A stretch of DNA of 64,000 nt, from the NCBI RefSeq assembly GCF_024170505.1, contig NZ_JALJYG010000005.1, positions 62,001 to 126,000 of the forward strand, in the 5' to 3' direction. Shown here piece after piece: positions 43,416-52,653 of this stretch. The translations under genes were made by a program, and so were the position numbers. Origin of the DNA: Methanocalculus alkaliphilus (GTDB lineage Archaea; Halobacteriota; Methanomicrobia; Methanomicrobiales; Methanocorpusculaceae). How positions within the stretch are numbered: position 1 is the stretch's first letter; each line of letters begins with the position of its first letter. Under the pieces are notes generated by a model. That model was given only the letters and a program-made list of their open reading frames with translations, was not told where the DNA came from and searched no databases.

Positions 43416-45296
43416 TCAGAATGCCATAACAGGGGGATGCCATCTCCCGTATCCCCACCGATCCCCTGCCGGGAGAGGGATCTCCGCATACCGCTTTGTC
43501 GGGTCTCCAAGATCGCTTACAACGATGGTCGTGTCAGAGATCGTCGCAATGGTTTCACCTATCGAGAGGGAGCGCCGGACGGCGGTCGGCCAGTGGCCGG
43601 GCTCCGGGGGTGCATCGCCGGTATACTGGGGGATCGTTCCATGAAGGGTGAACCCGGACTTTGGAGAGATGGTATAGAGATAGGTCCCCTCCCAGACGTA
43701 CCCCCTGCCATACCCATCTGCAACCGTGATCGGAAGCGCCATCAGGCCGATCTCCCTGTTGAAGTAGAATGCCTTGTGGTCACGAAGAACCTCGGAGTCA
43801 CTCCCCATCCCGCCAAGGGTGATCGAGTCCAACAGATCCGGCTTTTTTACATCCGAGACATCAAAGAGGGCGATCTTCACGCCGGTGGTGGTAAACCCAC
43901 CCCATGCGGTCTCCTTTGTGTCCTTTCCGATCCCGATGATATGGTTTGCGTCAAAGGGATGGAGGTAATCTGAGTATCCGGGGATTTTCAGTTCACCAAG
44001 AATGGACGGGTTCTCCGGATTTGAGAGATCGATGACGAAGAAGGGATCGATCTGCCGGAACGTAACGAGATAACAGCGATCACCGATGAACCGTGCCGCA
44101 AAGATCCGCTCTGTCGGAGCAATGCCGGTGATCTCGCCGGTGACTCTCCCGGATCGATCAAAGATGGTGATCCGTGAGGAGGTCTGCATGCCTTCGCGCC
44201 CATACTCTTCAACGGTGGTTGCAACCCGGAGATGATCCCTGTACTCATCCATCGAGAACTGGTTGAGCATCATCCCCGGAACACTCATCGTCTGCCGCCA
44301 GATGGGATCGCCCCTCCTGAGCTCAAACCTGTGGATGATCGTGGATGGGCCGGTCCTCCCATATGGCTGGCCCCCATAGTGGGTGTAGGTGATATACAGG
44401 TTCTCCTGTGTTGCATAGATCGTTGTTCCGTACCCGACAAGATAGCTCTCTGATCTGACTGGTGACGTCGCAGCCGGCCTGAATGCGGTGATCGTCTGGA
44501 AGACGAACGGGCCGGGGAGATCATCGAACCGCCAGATCCCGGGATCATAATGCCGGTCTCCGTCCCGGATGATCGGAAGTGGCATATCGGGCCCGTGCCT
44601 CTGCGGGGACTCCTGCGAGACGAGATAGATGACGCCCCCGGTCATCCGGGAAGAGGTGTATGACCCTGATGCAGAAACCTCCCGGATGAGGCGTGGCCGG
44701 CTCCGGTCTGCACAGTCATAGACGGAGACGCCCGTCACCTGCCGATAGACCGGGACCGGCGCGGCACTCCCTTCAACCGCCATAAAAGACTCTTCGGTGA
44801 TGTCCGCGATGATCGCGATGGTTGATCCGGCAAGATACATCTCCCGAGGGGTGCCGGAGAGTGTCGTATTTGAGATGATACGTGCATTCTCCGGCGGATA
44901 TGCATCAACGATGAGCAATCTTCCCCCGGCGATGATGTATATATACCGACCATCATTCTTGACAAAGTCCGCCTCATCCACCCCTTCAACCTGGATATTT
45001 GTTGTTGAATATTCGGGGCTGCTCCCGGCTCCCTCCATAACCGGGGAGGTCATGGGGGGCGCGATGGCTGCCGCGTCTTTTGTCATAGCTCCGGGAAGGA
45101 TACGGAGGCCACCGTTCCATCCGGTCGTATACTCCTGATCCGCGGTTTGCAGAAACTCCCGGACCTCATCTGCTGAGGCGAACGGGATCGGCCCGTCGGC
45201 TGGTTCTGATGCCTGGCGATCATAGAATCCGGCCCCGATGATCAGTGCGGCGACCAGCCCCCCGACAAGCAGAGCTCCAGTGAGATATCGGTTCAT
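43416..45296 (-). CDS. Secreted beta-propeller-domain protein
   Basis: A 626-residue extracellular protein anchored by one N-terminal helix (residues 5-25). The rest fits the archaeal beta-propeller family PF09826-like: STTNIQVEGVDEADFVKNDGRYIYIIAGG is the family's hallmark N-terminal segment, and blade-like strands follow (IYATQENLYITYT, IAPTERIFAARFIGDRCYLVTF). No enzyme motif is visible. It probably stands on the cell surface as a binding or adhesion module. There are many Asp/Gly-rich loops that could bind Ca2+. Confidence 0.9.
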   Translation of the reverse strand: MNRYLTGALLVGGLVAALIIGAGFYDRQASEPADGPIPFASADEVREFLQTADQEYTTGWNGGLRILPGAMTKDAAAIAPPMTSPVMEGAGSSPEYSTTNIQVEGVDEADFVKNDGRYIYIIAGGRLLIVDAYPPENARIISNTTLSGTPREMYLAGSTIAIIADITEESFMAVEGSAAPVPVYRQVTGVSVYDCADRSRPRLIREVSASGSYTSSRMTGGVIYLVSQESPQRHGPDMPLPIIRDGDRHYDPGIWRFDDLPGPFVFQTITAFRPAATSPVRSESYLVGYGTTIYATQENLYITYTHYGGQPYGRTGPSTIIHRFELRRGDPIWRQTMSVPGMMLNQFSMDEYRDHLRVATTVEEYGREGMQTSSRITIFDRSGRVTGEITGIAPTERIFAARFIGDRCYLVTFRQIDPFFVIDLSNPENPSILGELKIPGYSDYLHPFDANHIIGIGKDTKETAWGGFTTTGVKIALFDVSDVKKPDLLDSITLGGMGSDSEVLRDHKAFYFNREIGLMALPITVADGYGRGYVWEGTYLYTISPKSGFTLHGTIPQYTGDAPPEPGHWPTAVRRSLSIGETIATISDTTIVVSDLGDPTKRYAEIPLPAGDRWGYGRWHPPVMAF

Positions 45297-45396
45297 TCTC
45301 TTTCTCCTGAGATTGTATTTCAGGCAGAGGAGAAGATATAGATATGGAAAACTGCGGAAAAAATCGTAGTATTAAAGAAAGAAGAGAGGAGATCCA

Positions 45397-45867
45397 TCAC
45401 CCGACAGGGGCATAGATCCAGGTGACGAGGAGATCCTCCTCGGTCGTTTCGGGGTCATTCATATAGACCTCCCGGATGGGGCCATTGATGGAGAGATTCT
45501 GTTCGGCAAGCCAGCTGAAGAGCTCGGTATAGGTCTCTTTAGAGTCCCGGTATGCCCCCATATGAATGATCCTGACCATCCGTCCGCCCGCAAGATCATA
45601 GGCCTGTATATCCCCCTCCCCCTCGACACCGGCATCTACCGGAAATACCACCTCAATATCAGCTGAACCGGTCTCTGTCGCGGCCTGAACCGCTTCCAGT
45701 GTCATCTCATGGCAGATGTAGGCAGGCGGTCCAATGGGAGTTATTCCCTTCTCCTGAATATAGGAGGCGATCTCCTTGATCATCGGTCCGATCTCATCGT
45801 ATGATCCGGTTCTTCGGAGACCGAGAACCTTCTGCGGGGCTCCCTCGACCTCGATAATTAATCGCAT
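45397..45867 (-). CDS. GyrI-like small-molecule-binding protein
   Basis: A 156-residue protein of the GyrI/SOUL-type effector-binding fold. The pattern VLGLRRTGSYDEIGPMIKEI, GPPAYICHEM, EVVFPVDAGVEGEGDI and the closing GPIREVYMNDPETTEEDLLVTWIYAPV corresponds to the family's duplicated beta-alpha-beta repeats. No DNA-binding domain is attached, so this is a stand-alone effector-binding protein. Between the beta-propeller gene and a tRNA; function unknown. Confidence 0.88.
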   Translation of the reverse strand: MRLIIEVEGAPQKVLGLRRTGSYDEIGPMIKEIASYIQEKGITPIGPPAYICHEMTLEAVQAATETGSADIEVVFPVDAGVEGEGDIQAYDLAGGRMVRIIHMGAYRDSKETYTELFSWLAEQNLSINGPIREVYMNDPETTEEDLLVTWIYAPVG

Positions 45868-45945
45868 GGATGAGGATCTGGACGTGATAAAATAAAATGA
45901 TTTGTGAGGAGAGAGTTACCTCATGAACTGATTGATAGAAGAAAA

Positions 45946-46030
45946 TGCGAGGGACCGGATTCGAACCGGCGAACCCCTACGAGACTAGGCCCTCAACCTA
46001 GCGCCTTTGACCTGGCTCGGCAACCCTCGC
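45946..46030 (-). tRNA. tRNA-Leu(GAG)
   Basis: An 85-nt cloverleaf on the minus strand with acceptor GCGAGGG/CCCTCGC, anticodon stem CTAGG/CCTAG, loop TTGAGGG giving anticodon GAG, a long variable arm and discriminator A. The acceptor stem, D arm and variable arm are almost identical to those of tRNA-Leu(TAG) at 20957-21041, while anticodon and T stems differ. No CCA and no intron. Confidence 0.95.
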
Positions 46031-46146
46031 ACAGTTTGACCTAATAACATATGCACCACCCCTTAAAAACCCTATCGATTCACCTTTGCCTCACCCCATC
46101 GTAAAGAAGATCCTTTTTCACTCATGGCGCCAATCATCTCCTGTCT

Positions 46147-46647
46147 ATGTGGTCTGAGATCGTTGAAATCTTCGCAGATTCCCCCTCACAACGAAGAGTT
46201 GTCGGATTTCTCCTTGAAAACGGGTTTGGTGTCAACAGTGCAGGCAGGATCACCGCAAACGGAATTGAGATGCCGGCGACGCAGGTCGCGCGAGCAATCG
46301 GGGTCGACCGCAGGGTCGTTGATACGACTGCCCACAGTATCCTTGAGAACGAGAACCTCCGTAGGGTCTTCTGTAATATCCGGGTGACACCGGATCTCTC
46401 ACGGGTCGCGGAGGATCTCGGCCTTGCCGTCATCACCCTCCTCCCAAAAAATGCCGCAGACAAGCATATCGTTGCTTCAGTCGTCAACATCCTCGCAGGA
46501 TACGATATCCCGATACGCCAGCTCTTTGTGACCGATCCGGTCTATGCAGAAGAGCCGAAGCTTGTGGTGATCATCGACGGAGCCCTCCCGCACGGGGTTG
46601 CAGAGGATCTGCGAAAACTTCCCCAGGTCATGAGACTGATCCTCTGA
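46147..46647 (+). CDS. ACT-domain regulator of amino acid metabolism
   Basis: A 166-residue protein conserved in euryarchaea as a putative amino acid metabolism regulator. Residues 1-75 look like a winged helix (PSQRRVVGFLLENGF, then ATQVARAIGVDRRVVDTT), and residues 90-160 like an ACT domain that binds an amino acid (VASVVNILAGYDIPIRQLFV). Its regulated genes are unknown; it ends 0 nt from the convergent HD gene. Confidence 0.86.
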   Translation: MWSEIVEIFADSPSQRRVVGFLLENGFGVNSAGRITANGIEMPATQVARAIGVDRRVVDTTAHSILENENLRRVFCNIRVTPDLSRVAEDLGLAVITLLPKNAADKHIVASVVNILAGYDIPIRQLFVTDPVYAEEPKLVVIIDGALPHGVAEDLRKLPQVMRLIL

Positions 46648-47148
46648 TCAGGAGCGAAAGAGTTCCATCTCAAGTGCGAGACGGTATGTCCTCTTCCGCT
46701 TCGTGCGGGGGAGATCAGCGATTCTGATCATCCGCTCCTCAATATGGATCTCCGATGAACCCCTCACACAATTGTCTGCATGTGCAACGATCTTCTCAGA
46801 AAGAGTCCGTGGCATGGCATCACGGGGAGTAAGACCAAGCTGGAGGCATTCGTCGGATGTCTGGCCTGCCCCGAGATGGCATTCGACGATCCGGGAGAGC
46901 AGTTCGGGGATCCCACGCTCCCGGCAGATATCCCCGCCAGCCTCTGCATGATCGAGGTCGTGCGTCACTGATCTGCCGATATCATGGAGAAGAGCCCCGC
47001 ACCGGGCAAGGCAGGGGATAACCGCTTCATCATGGGTATAGTCAGCAACCACCCGCCTGACGGCACGGGAGTGGGCGATCACCTTCTTTGTACACCCGGC
47101 ACCGAGAAGATGATCGATGCAGGCATCCTCGGAGATACAGTCAGGCAT
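46648..47148 (-). CDS. HD-domain protein (TIGR00295-like)
   Basis: A 166-residue metal-dependent phosphohydrolase-like protein. HD motif [22 protein letters not shown] near residues 50-70, with preceding His in [11 protein letters not shown]. Start ATG 47148 is chosen because it overlaps the tfe stop by 8 nt (ATGCCTGA), the same compact junction as in other operons of this window. The upstream frame to 47175 lies in tfe. Substrate unknown. Last gene of the winged helix - trm56 - ATP-grasp - tfe - HD string. Confidence 0.88.
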   Translation of the reverse strand: MPDCISEDACIDHLLGAGCTKKVIAHSRAVRRVVADYTHDEAVIPCLARCGALLHDIGRSVTHDLDHAEAGGDICRERGIPELLSRIVECHLGAGQTSDECLQLGLTPRDAMPRTLSEKIVAHADNCVRGSSEIHIEERMIRIADLPRTKRKRTYRLALEMELFRS

Positions 47149-47662
47149 CACCGAGTGATTCATTGATTGCCGCAAGCCTCCGTCTCAGTGCGGTGACAAG
47201 CACCTCATTATCAAAATGGCTGAGTGGAACCTCACAGGTCACACAGGAGAACTCGTGTGGGAACGCCTCGCTGAAGGTATACATCGCACCACAGGTCTTG
47301 CAGAGGTAGAAATCATTCTCCTCCTCGTAGCGCCTCCGCGCCTCAAGCTTCTCCCTGACGGTTGCCAGATCCTCGGCGATGACCGGTTCAAGGTTATCGA
47401 GCCTGAGGTGCCAGAGGTAGGTGAGCCAGCCGGTCTCATTGTCTTTTACTCTCCGGTACTCAGCCAGCCTCCGTTCATACAGTGTATAGAGGCTGTGCCT
47501 GACGGAGTTGAGGTTGATCCCGGTGATCTCGGCAAGAGCCTCATCACTGTGCTCACCGGTCTCGGGAAACCGGGCAATGAGCTGGATCCCCTCGTCACCC
47601 ACAAGACGGAGGAAAAATTCATGAATGGCCGGATTCTGCAGAAGTTCTTCCACTCGTTCCAT
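47141..47662 (-). CDS. tfe: Transcription factor E, alpha subunit
   Basis: A 173-residue basal transcription factor that stabilises the open promoter complex. Residues 1-90 form the extended winged helix ([31 protein letters not shown]); residues 118-145 are the zinc ribbon CKTC and CVTC; the C terminus is helical. It starts one base from the stop of the ATP-grasp gene (TAATG-like junction) and overlaps the HD gene by 8 nt, so all are probably cotranscribed. Confidence 0.95.
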   Translation of the reverse strand: MERVEELLQNPAIHEFFLRLVGDEGIQLIARFPETGEHSDEALAEITGINLNSVRHSLYTLYERRLAEYRRVKDNETGWLTYLWHLRLDNLEPVIAEDLATVREKLEARRRYEEENDFYLCKTCGAMYTFSEAFPHEFSCVTCEVPLSHFDNEVLVTALRRRLAAINESLGDA

Positions 47663-48735
47663 TACGCAAGATATGGTGCTATGATACTAATATGGTTATC
47701 CAGCATCACAAGGGCGGCCTCCCGTGTACCACCATACCCAAAGACACTGACAACCGCATCTCCTCTGGAAAATTCGGTCCCTATCGGAGGAATATCGGCG
47801 ATGAAGGATCCGAATCTCCGGAGATCATGAAGGAGAATACAGTCATCTTCGGCAAAGAGAATGCGCCGCGCCGCATACCTGCGGGGCTTTGGCCGCATCT
47901 CCGGAAGGATGCCGGCGCATGCCTGCATATGAAGGGAGAAGAGATTCATGCCGGTTGCCGATTCAACGGTGTCAAGGGTTGCCTGGAACCGTGGGTTCAC
48001 CTCAATCGCAACCGCCTCATCAGAGAGGACAAAATCGATCCCAATGGATCCGACACAGCCGGTTGCCGCCGCTATCTTCTCGGCACAGTCCATCATCTCA
48101 CCGGCAAGCGGGTGATCACAGGGGGTGATCGACCCCGCAAAACCAAAGCCCGCCTCGCCTTCACCCCGGAGGATCTGTTCGTTTGCTGTCACCGCAACGG
48201 CCCGTCTCCCATCTGAGAGGCACGAGACACTGGCAGGCGTACCCTCGATGATCTGCTGGGTCATGTAGGGGAGATCGATCATCTCAATCCATGCATCCAT
48301 CTCCTCCTGTGATGAGATGATGGCATTCCTCCACCCGCCAGCCCCGGTGATCGGTTTGGCAAAGACCGGAAACGTATCACAGCCCGCAAGGCAGGGATGA
48401 GGTACAGCTATCCCCTCAAAGAATGCCTGTGTCTTCATCTTGTCGATGAACCGCGATACGATCTGGGGACTGGTCCCGGCACGGGAGATTCCAGGGCAGA
48501 CAACCTCTTCAGCACCCGAGGTGAGAACCAGATGATCGATCCTGTTTCGTGATCGTATCTCCTTAATTGCACCCGGGAGATCAGTAAGCTCCTCAAAGCG
48601 CACGTAATCATCAACATACCAGCCGGAATCGAGATCACAGAAGTGATCGACAGCGATGACGCGGTATCCCGCTCTCCAGGCGGATGAGACGACATGCCGT
48701 GTGGCATATCCGGCAACAAGTACCGTCTCCCTCAC
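47662..48735 (-). CDS. ATP-grasp carboligase-like enzyme (COG2232-like)
   Basis: A 357-residue ATP-grasp protein. The N-terminal Rossmann-like region ([21 protein letters not shown]), the ATP lid ([15 protein letters not shown]) and the metal-binding [15 protein letters not shown] segment are clear. It most resembles the predicted carboligases of COG2232, which are linked to tfe in archaea but have no known reaction. Start GTG 48735 is chosen as it forms GTGA with the trm56 stop and has GGTGGAG upstream; the longer frame is not conserved-looking. Methanofuran-type amide ligases belong to other ATP-grasp groups. Confidence 0.87.
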   Translation of the reverse strand: MRETVLVAGYATRHVVSSAWRAGYRVIAVDHFCDLDSGWYVDDYVRFEELTDLPGAIKEIRSRNRIDHLVLTSGAEEVVCPGISRAGTSPQIVSRFIDKMKTQAFFEGIAVPHPCLAGCDTFPVFAKPITGAGGWRNAIISSQEEMDAWIEMIDLPYMTQQIIEGTPASVSCLSDGRRAVAVTANEQILRGEGEAGFGFAGSITPCDHPLAGEMMDCAEKIAAATGCVGSIGIDFVLSDEAVAIEVNPRFQATLDTVESATGMNLFSLHMQACAGILPEMRPKPRRYAARRILFAEDDCILLHDLRRFGSFIADIPPIGTEFSRGDAVVSVFGYGGTREAALVMLDNHISIIAPYLA

Positions 48736-49265
48736 AGCTCCACCGTATTCTTCCCCCGTTCGCACGGAATGACACGGATATCGGCATCCGGAAACTCACA
48801 CTCAAGCTCTCTTCCCTCATACAGCTGATCGAGGAAGACGGCGAGTCCGGCAATCTCGGAGTGAGGCTGGTTGGTGACGCCGACATTGTAGTCAGCAAGT
48901 CCGTATATCTCGCCCGGCACTTTTTCTGCACCGACGATGATAAGAACCTTCGGAGCAGTCCTGATCTCCCTGATGACATCCTGGATACGAAGGCCGTACA
49001 TCGTCAGATGAACAACAATTCCTCCGGACTCCTTGAATTCGTGGATGCACTGCCTCCAGTGAACACCATCCTCAATATGATAGTCCCCCCCAAACCGCCT
49101 GGCAACACTTCTGATACTCTCGACGACCCCCGGATCATCAGCAGCAAGGTACATCCCCTTCGCACCAAGCGCCCTGCCGGTCAGGCCGACATGCGTTGTC
49201 ACACGCTGATCCCGATCATGCCTGTGGCCGATTCTCAGAATATATGTCTCAATGATGATGATCAC
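48732..49265 (-). CDS. trm56: tRNA (cytidine(56)-2'-O)-methyltransferase Trm56
   Basis: A 177-residue SPOUT methyltransferase that makes Cm56 in the T loop of archaeal tRNAs. The start ([27 protein letters not shown]) and end (NPQPHSE-like [18 protein letters not shown]) are specific for Trm56. The start is uncertain: GTG 49265 overlaps the previous gene by 17 nt and sits directly at a GGAG site; a shorter start at a rare codon is possible. It overlaps the ATP-grasp gene by GTGA. Confidence 0.93.
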   Translation of the reverse strand: MIIIIETYILRIGHRHDRDQRVTTHVGLTGRALGAKGMYLAADDPGVVESIRSVARRFGGDYHIEDGVHWRQCIHEFKESGGIVVHLTMYGLRIQDVIREIRTAPKVLIIVGAEKVPGEIYGLADYNVGVTNQPHSEIAGLAVFLDQLYEGRELECEFPDADIRVIPCERGKNTVEL

Positions 49266-49530
49266 TCCTGATTTTTATTACACCGTTCTCAATAGTCACA
49301 GGAAGATCCTTTGTATATCGGATCCTGCAGGAGAGGAGCATCTCCTCAAGCCCCATGGGACGGAGGAGCTCCCCCTCCTGCCTGATGAGAAGGTATCCGA
49401 CAAGCCGCTGTACCGATGCCCTGATCACCTCTTCATCAAGCTCTGTTATCGAGATGAGTTCCGGGATGGTGCCTGCCTCTCCAAGGGCGATCCGGTGGTA
49501 GATCTGCCAGTCGATATCTTCGTCTCTCAC
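49249..49530 (-). CDS. Small winged-helix-like protein
   Basis: A 93-residue protein without signal or Cys-cluster. Residues 5-60 ([15 protein letters not shown], then [19 protein letters not shown]) resemble a winged helix, and the C terminus ends in HHH. GTG is the start; a TATA-like GATATATG (about 49553-49562) lies upstream on this strand. First gene of the trm56 - ATP-grasp - tfe - HD string, so a transcription-related role is plausible but not shown. Confidence 0.72.
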   Translation of the reverse strand: MRDEDIDWQIYHRIALGEAGTIPELISITELDEEVIRASVQRLVGYLLIRQEGELLRPMGLEEMLLSCRIRYTKDLPVTIENGVIKIRSDHHH

Positions 49531-49538
49531 ACAGTATT

Positions 49539-49961
49539 ATGGCGTTTAAAGTGAGCATATATCTTATGGAGGAAACGATCTCTCTTTTTGAGATAGCAGA
49601 TGAGCTCCTTGAATATGCAGATGAAGACGACCAGCGACTCGCCCGGGCCATCGGCCAGCTGGACCCGGAGATCAGGGAGGAGCTGCTCGTCTCCGATTTC
49701 CTCAATGCGTACCAGGTCTATCTCTATGCCTTTCAGGAGGAGCCCTCGGTTCTGATCATGGATCGACTCCTTCTTCAGCCGGCATCCGGCCTGGTCCGGG
49801 GTGTCTTCCTTGAGACGATAGAGTATTATGATCTCTTTTTTATGATGGAGGGGGAGACACCGGTCATTGGTATCAGGTGTGATAAAGAGGTGATCACATC
49901 TATGAGAGGCCGTAATGCCCACCATGATGCGATCAGGTATGCGCAGGAGAATGCGGATTAA
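49539..49961 (+). CDS. Conserved hypothetical protein, helical
   Basis: A 140-residue acidic protein of mostly helical prediction (FEIADELLEYADEDDQRLARAI, then LLVSDFLNAYQVYLYAF). No metal or enzyme motif and no membrane helix is seen. ATG 49539 leaves only 8 nt to the divergent start; ATG 49566 is an alternative. It is convergent with the UPF0280 gene 2 nt away. Unknown function. Confidence 0.72.
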   Translation: MAFKVSIYLMEETISLFEIADELLEYADEDDQRLARAIGQLDPEIREELLVSDFLNAYQVYLYAFQEEPSVLIMDRLLLQPASGLVRGVFLETIEYYDLFFMMEGETPVIGIRCDKEVITSMRGRNAHHDAIRYAQENAD

Positions 49962-49963
49962 CC

Positions 49964-50665
49964 CTACATCCCTTTTGTAATCAGATTTGGATCAATACGG
50001 GCAGAGACGAGGGGGGGGACAGCCCCCCACCGGAGTATGTCATCGCCAAAGACAGCGATCACTCCGATGACACCAGTCTCTACAAGAAGAGGGAGGGGTG
50101 AGAGATCATCAGGGGTGAGAGTGTTGCAGAGTGCGGTTGCCCATGCATCCGCAGCCGCCACATTCCCGGAGAAGACGGTGACTGCATCTGCTGAACCAAG
50201 CGATATCGAAGGGCCGACCGTCGCCGAGGACGTACAGATCCCGGTTATCTTCTTCTGCGGTGGCATCAGAAATGCAGAATTCCGGTTTGATTCTCCGGCA
50301 TAGATGCCGATTCTGAGATCCCGATCAGAGATGAGGGCGATATCACCCCCATTATCGACGATACCACAGTCCGCCCCTGCATCAACCATCGCCTCCACAC
50401 CTGACCAGGCGATGGTACCCGCAACCGCTGCCATCGGCCCGACACCCGCCTCATCTGCTGCTGCGACCATACGGCGGATCACCGGGTGATCTGATCCCGG
50501 ATCATAGGGATCAAAGGTCGAGGCGAAGAAGGGATCGGTGGCACAGACCCCCTCGACAGCCTTCCGTGCATCGAGAATACCCCCCCGTGCCGCCTCGATA
50601 TGCTCCTCACAGTCCGCATGGATGGTTGTGATCGTCTGGCGGTGCTGGAAATGCCGCCTGATCAT
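49964..50665 (-). CDS. UPF0280 (COG2122) protein, homocysteine pathway component
   Basis: A 233-residue protein of the UPF0280 family with an ApbE-like fold. Motifs: GPMAAVAGTIAWSGVEAMVDAGAD and IVDNGGDIAL, and SSATVGPSISLGSADAVTV. COG2122 has been linked genetically with sulfide incorporation into homocysteine in Methanosarcina. Here it directly follows the NIL-ferredoxin and COG1900 genes, the two main proteins of that pathway. ATG 50665 forms an ATGA overlap with the ferredoxin stop; the earlier in-frame start is inside that gene. Confidence 0.9.
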   Translation of the reverse strand: MIRRHFQHRQTITTIHADCEEHIEAARGGILDARKAVEGVCATDPFFASTFDPYDPGSDHPVIRRMVAAADEAGVGPMAAVAGTIAWSGVEAMVDAGADCGIVDNGGDIALISDRDLRIGIYAGESNRNSAFLMPPQKKITGICTSSATVGPSISLGSADAVTVFSGNVAAADAWATALCNTLTPDDLSPLPLLVETGVIGVIAVFGDDILRWGAVPPLVSARIDPNLITKGM

Positions 50666-51048
50666 TGCCTGAGGGAGAGTGCCTGGTGCGGACAGGCCGG
50701 AACACACCTGCCGCAGAGGATGCAGCGATCATCCGTTATGACGAGATGATACTCCTCATCATAAGAGAAGACCTCCTGGGGGCAGATACTGATACATGCA
50801 CCACAATCGACACATTCGTATTCGTCATGGATGACGGCCTTCTCAAGCTTCTTCACATGCACCCCGTGTTCGATGAGCCTGGCTGATATCCGGTCCCCCT
50901 CCGCATCAGGGATATCAATGAGGATCCAGCCCTCGGTCGAGTCGATATGCGCCCGCTCGACATTTATCAGCACACCCGTCTCAAGGACGACCTGGGCGAT
51001 GAGTGGCTGCTTGATCACCTCACGCGGAACGGTGATGAAGAGTTTCAT
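50662..51048 (-). CDS. NIL-domain ferredoxin (MA1822-like), homocysteine synthesis
   Basis: A 128-residue protein. Residues 1-75 form the NIL domain (KLFITVPREVIKQPLIAQV), and the rest two [4Fe-4S] motifs, CVDCGACISICP and CILCGRCVPACP. In Methanosarcina acetivorans the homologue MA1822 works with the COG1900 protein MA1821 to make homocysteine from aspartate semialdehyde and sulfide, presumably supplying electrons. ATG 51048 is chosen over GTG 51057, because GGAGGTGG is the ribosome site and the ATG forms ATGA with the previous stop. Confidence 0.92.
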   Translation of the reverse strand: MKLFITVPREVIKQPLIAQVVLETGVLINVERAHIDSTEGWILIDIPDAEGDRISARLIEHGVHVKKLEKAVIHDEYECVDCGACISICPQEVFSYDEEYHLVITDDRCILCGRCVPACPHQALSLRQ

Positions 51049-52553
51049 GGCTGCCACCTCCGCTGGATGAGTTTTCCAAGATCCACCGCGTTGAGTATCC
51101 CGATGACATGGTGTGACGAGTCCACAACCGGGAGGGCGCTGATATTATTCTGTTCAAGGCGTTGTGCAGCGAGATCGACGGCCTCATCTGCCGAGATGGT
51201 GACAACCTTCTTTGTCATGATCTCTGAGACAGTGAGTGCATCCCCGTCACGAAGAACAGACTTGGAGACATCATAGGTCGTTATGATCCCAACAAGTCTC
51301 CCCTCCCGGTCGATGACCGGAAGATGGTTCGTCTCCCCTTTGAGGAGTTTCTTTGCGGCAGTCTTCACAAGCTCATTCTCGGTGATGGTCACAACCGCCG
51401 GATTCATAATCTCCCGTACCCGCGGGGTTCTGGCCGTCTCCCTCATCGGCCGGTTCCTCTTCTGGTTATTGATCGTCATCGTCGGGAGTGCCAGAGTGAA
51501 TGCCCCCGCCTCGACTCTCTCCTTGAGGTCATGAGCAACTTTTCGCGCTTTGCTGAAGCTTGATATCGGGGATGTCCGGATCATCTCACCATCGATCTCG
51601 ACGCTCCCGCTCTTCAGTTCGGCATAGGTGACCGTCCTGAGGACAGGCCGGTCCCGTCGCGGCACACCGTAATCGACGATCGATGTGACGATATCTTCAT
51701 CCCGGACGGCGGTGTTCCTGACGATATCGGTGTTGAGAACCGGGAGTGGGATCCCAAGACCGATATAGAGGGTGACACCATAGCCGGTGATGCTTGCCGC
51801 ACGCAGGTAGTCCGGGTTCATCTCTTTGAGATCCCCGCTCACCATCAGGGTTGCAAATCCATTTGCCGGAGAGCTCTGGGTCCCTTCACCGACGACCATG
51901 CCATTTCCACCTCCGAGGAAGATCGGAACCCCCCCGCCGATGAGGGAGAGTGTTGGATCGTTTGCGAGCGGGGATAGGAGACCAGCGCCCGAGTATGAGA
52001 TATTCCCGGTATTGGAGAGGAGGGTCCCCATATAGGTGTTGAGTGTCCGATCAGACCGGTTCGTCACGGCATTATAACACTGGTACGTATTCCTCGGATT
52101 GACCATGATCGCCTGGTTCAGATCATCGAGGAGGAGATCGGTGGTCAGAGTCCTCCGTGGATAGCAGTCGGTCCCTTTTGAGATTGCCCGGAGCTCAACC
52201 TGCCTGCCGGAGACGAGATCCTCAAGGACATGGGCACCGCCGTACCCGATGCCTTCGGTCGTCGACTCCTGGGTCGCCCCGATATAGGCATCAACTGCGG
52301 CGATCCCGGCATACGCCTCGACATCATTCAGCCAGAGACGCTCCATCCGGATTGGAGGATCGGCATGGCCAAAGTTGAAGAAGGCGCCTGACGAACACAT
52401 CGCACCGAAGGTACCGGTTGTCACGACATCGACCTCCCTGAGCGCACCCTCCTCGCCCAGTTCCGAGACGATATCCGGCATCTCCTCAGCGGTGACAACA
52501 ACGGCACTTCCATCGCGAATTCTGGTATTAATCTCATCGATGGACTTTTCCAT
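51045..52553 (-). CDS. L-aspartate semialdehyde sulfurtransferase-like (COG1900/DUF39) with CBS pair
   Basis: A 502-residue protein. Residues 1-375 are the DUF39/HcyBio domain, the enzyme that puts sulfide on aspartate semialdehyde to give homocysteine; conserved Cys occur in FGAMCSSGAFF, KGTDCYP and NTYQCYNA. Residues 385-500 carry two CBS units (VREIMNPAVVTITENE and VSEIMTKKVVTISADE), fit for allosteric control by adenosine compounds such as SAM. First gene of the three-gene operon; its promoter lies in the 100-nt gap to the divergent Nif3 gene. Confidence 0.93.
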   Translation of the reverse strand: MEKSIDEINTRIRDGSAVVVTAEEMPDIVSELGEEGALREVDVVTTGTFGAMCSSGAFFNFGHADPPIRMERLWLNDVEAYAGIAAVDAYIGATQESTTEGIGYGGAHVLEDLVSGRQVELRAISKGTDCYPRRTLTTDLLLDDLNQAIMVNPRNTYQCYNAVTNRSDRTLNTYMGTLLSNTGNISYSGAGLLSPLANDPTLSLIGGGVPIFLGGGNGMVVGEGTQSSPANGFATLMVSGDLKEMNPDYLRAASITGYGVTLYIGLGIPLPVLNTDIVRNTAVRDEDIVTSIVDYGVPRRDRPVLRTVTYAELKSGSVEIDGEMIRTSPISSFSKARKVAHDLKERVEAGAFTLALPTMTINNQKRNRPMRETARTPRVREIMNPAVVTITENELVKTAAKKLLKGETNHLPVIDREGRLVGIITTYDVSKSVLRDGDALTVSEIMTKKVVTISADEAVDLAAQRLEQNNISALPVVDSSHHVIGILNAVDLGKLIQRRWQP

Positions 52554-52653
52554 ACCAATTATCTCTATCCTGCATTAATAATGATGTCGATTATACCTAT
52601 GAGTAATAAAACTCTCCATAAGACCTATTGCCACATTGATCAATTACGTATGT

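Noticed and set aside
20957-46030. Two similar tRNA-Leu genes considered as attachment sites of an integrated element
   Set aside because: They carry different anticodons, no integrase or partial tRNA copy is present, and the genes between are core methanogen genes.
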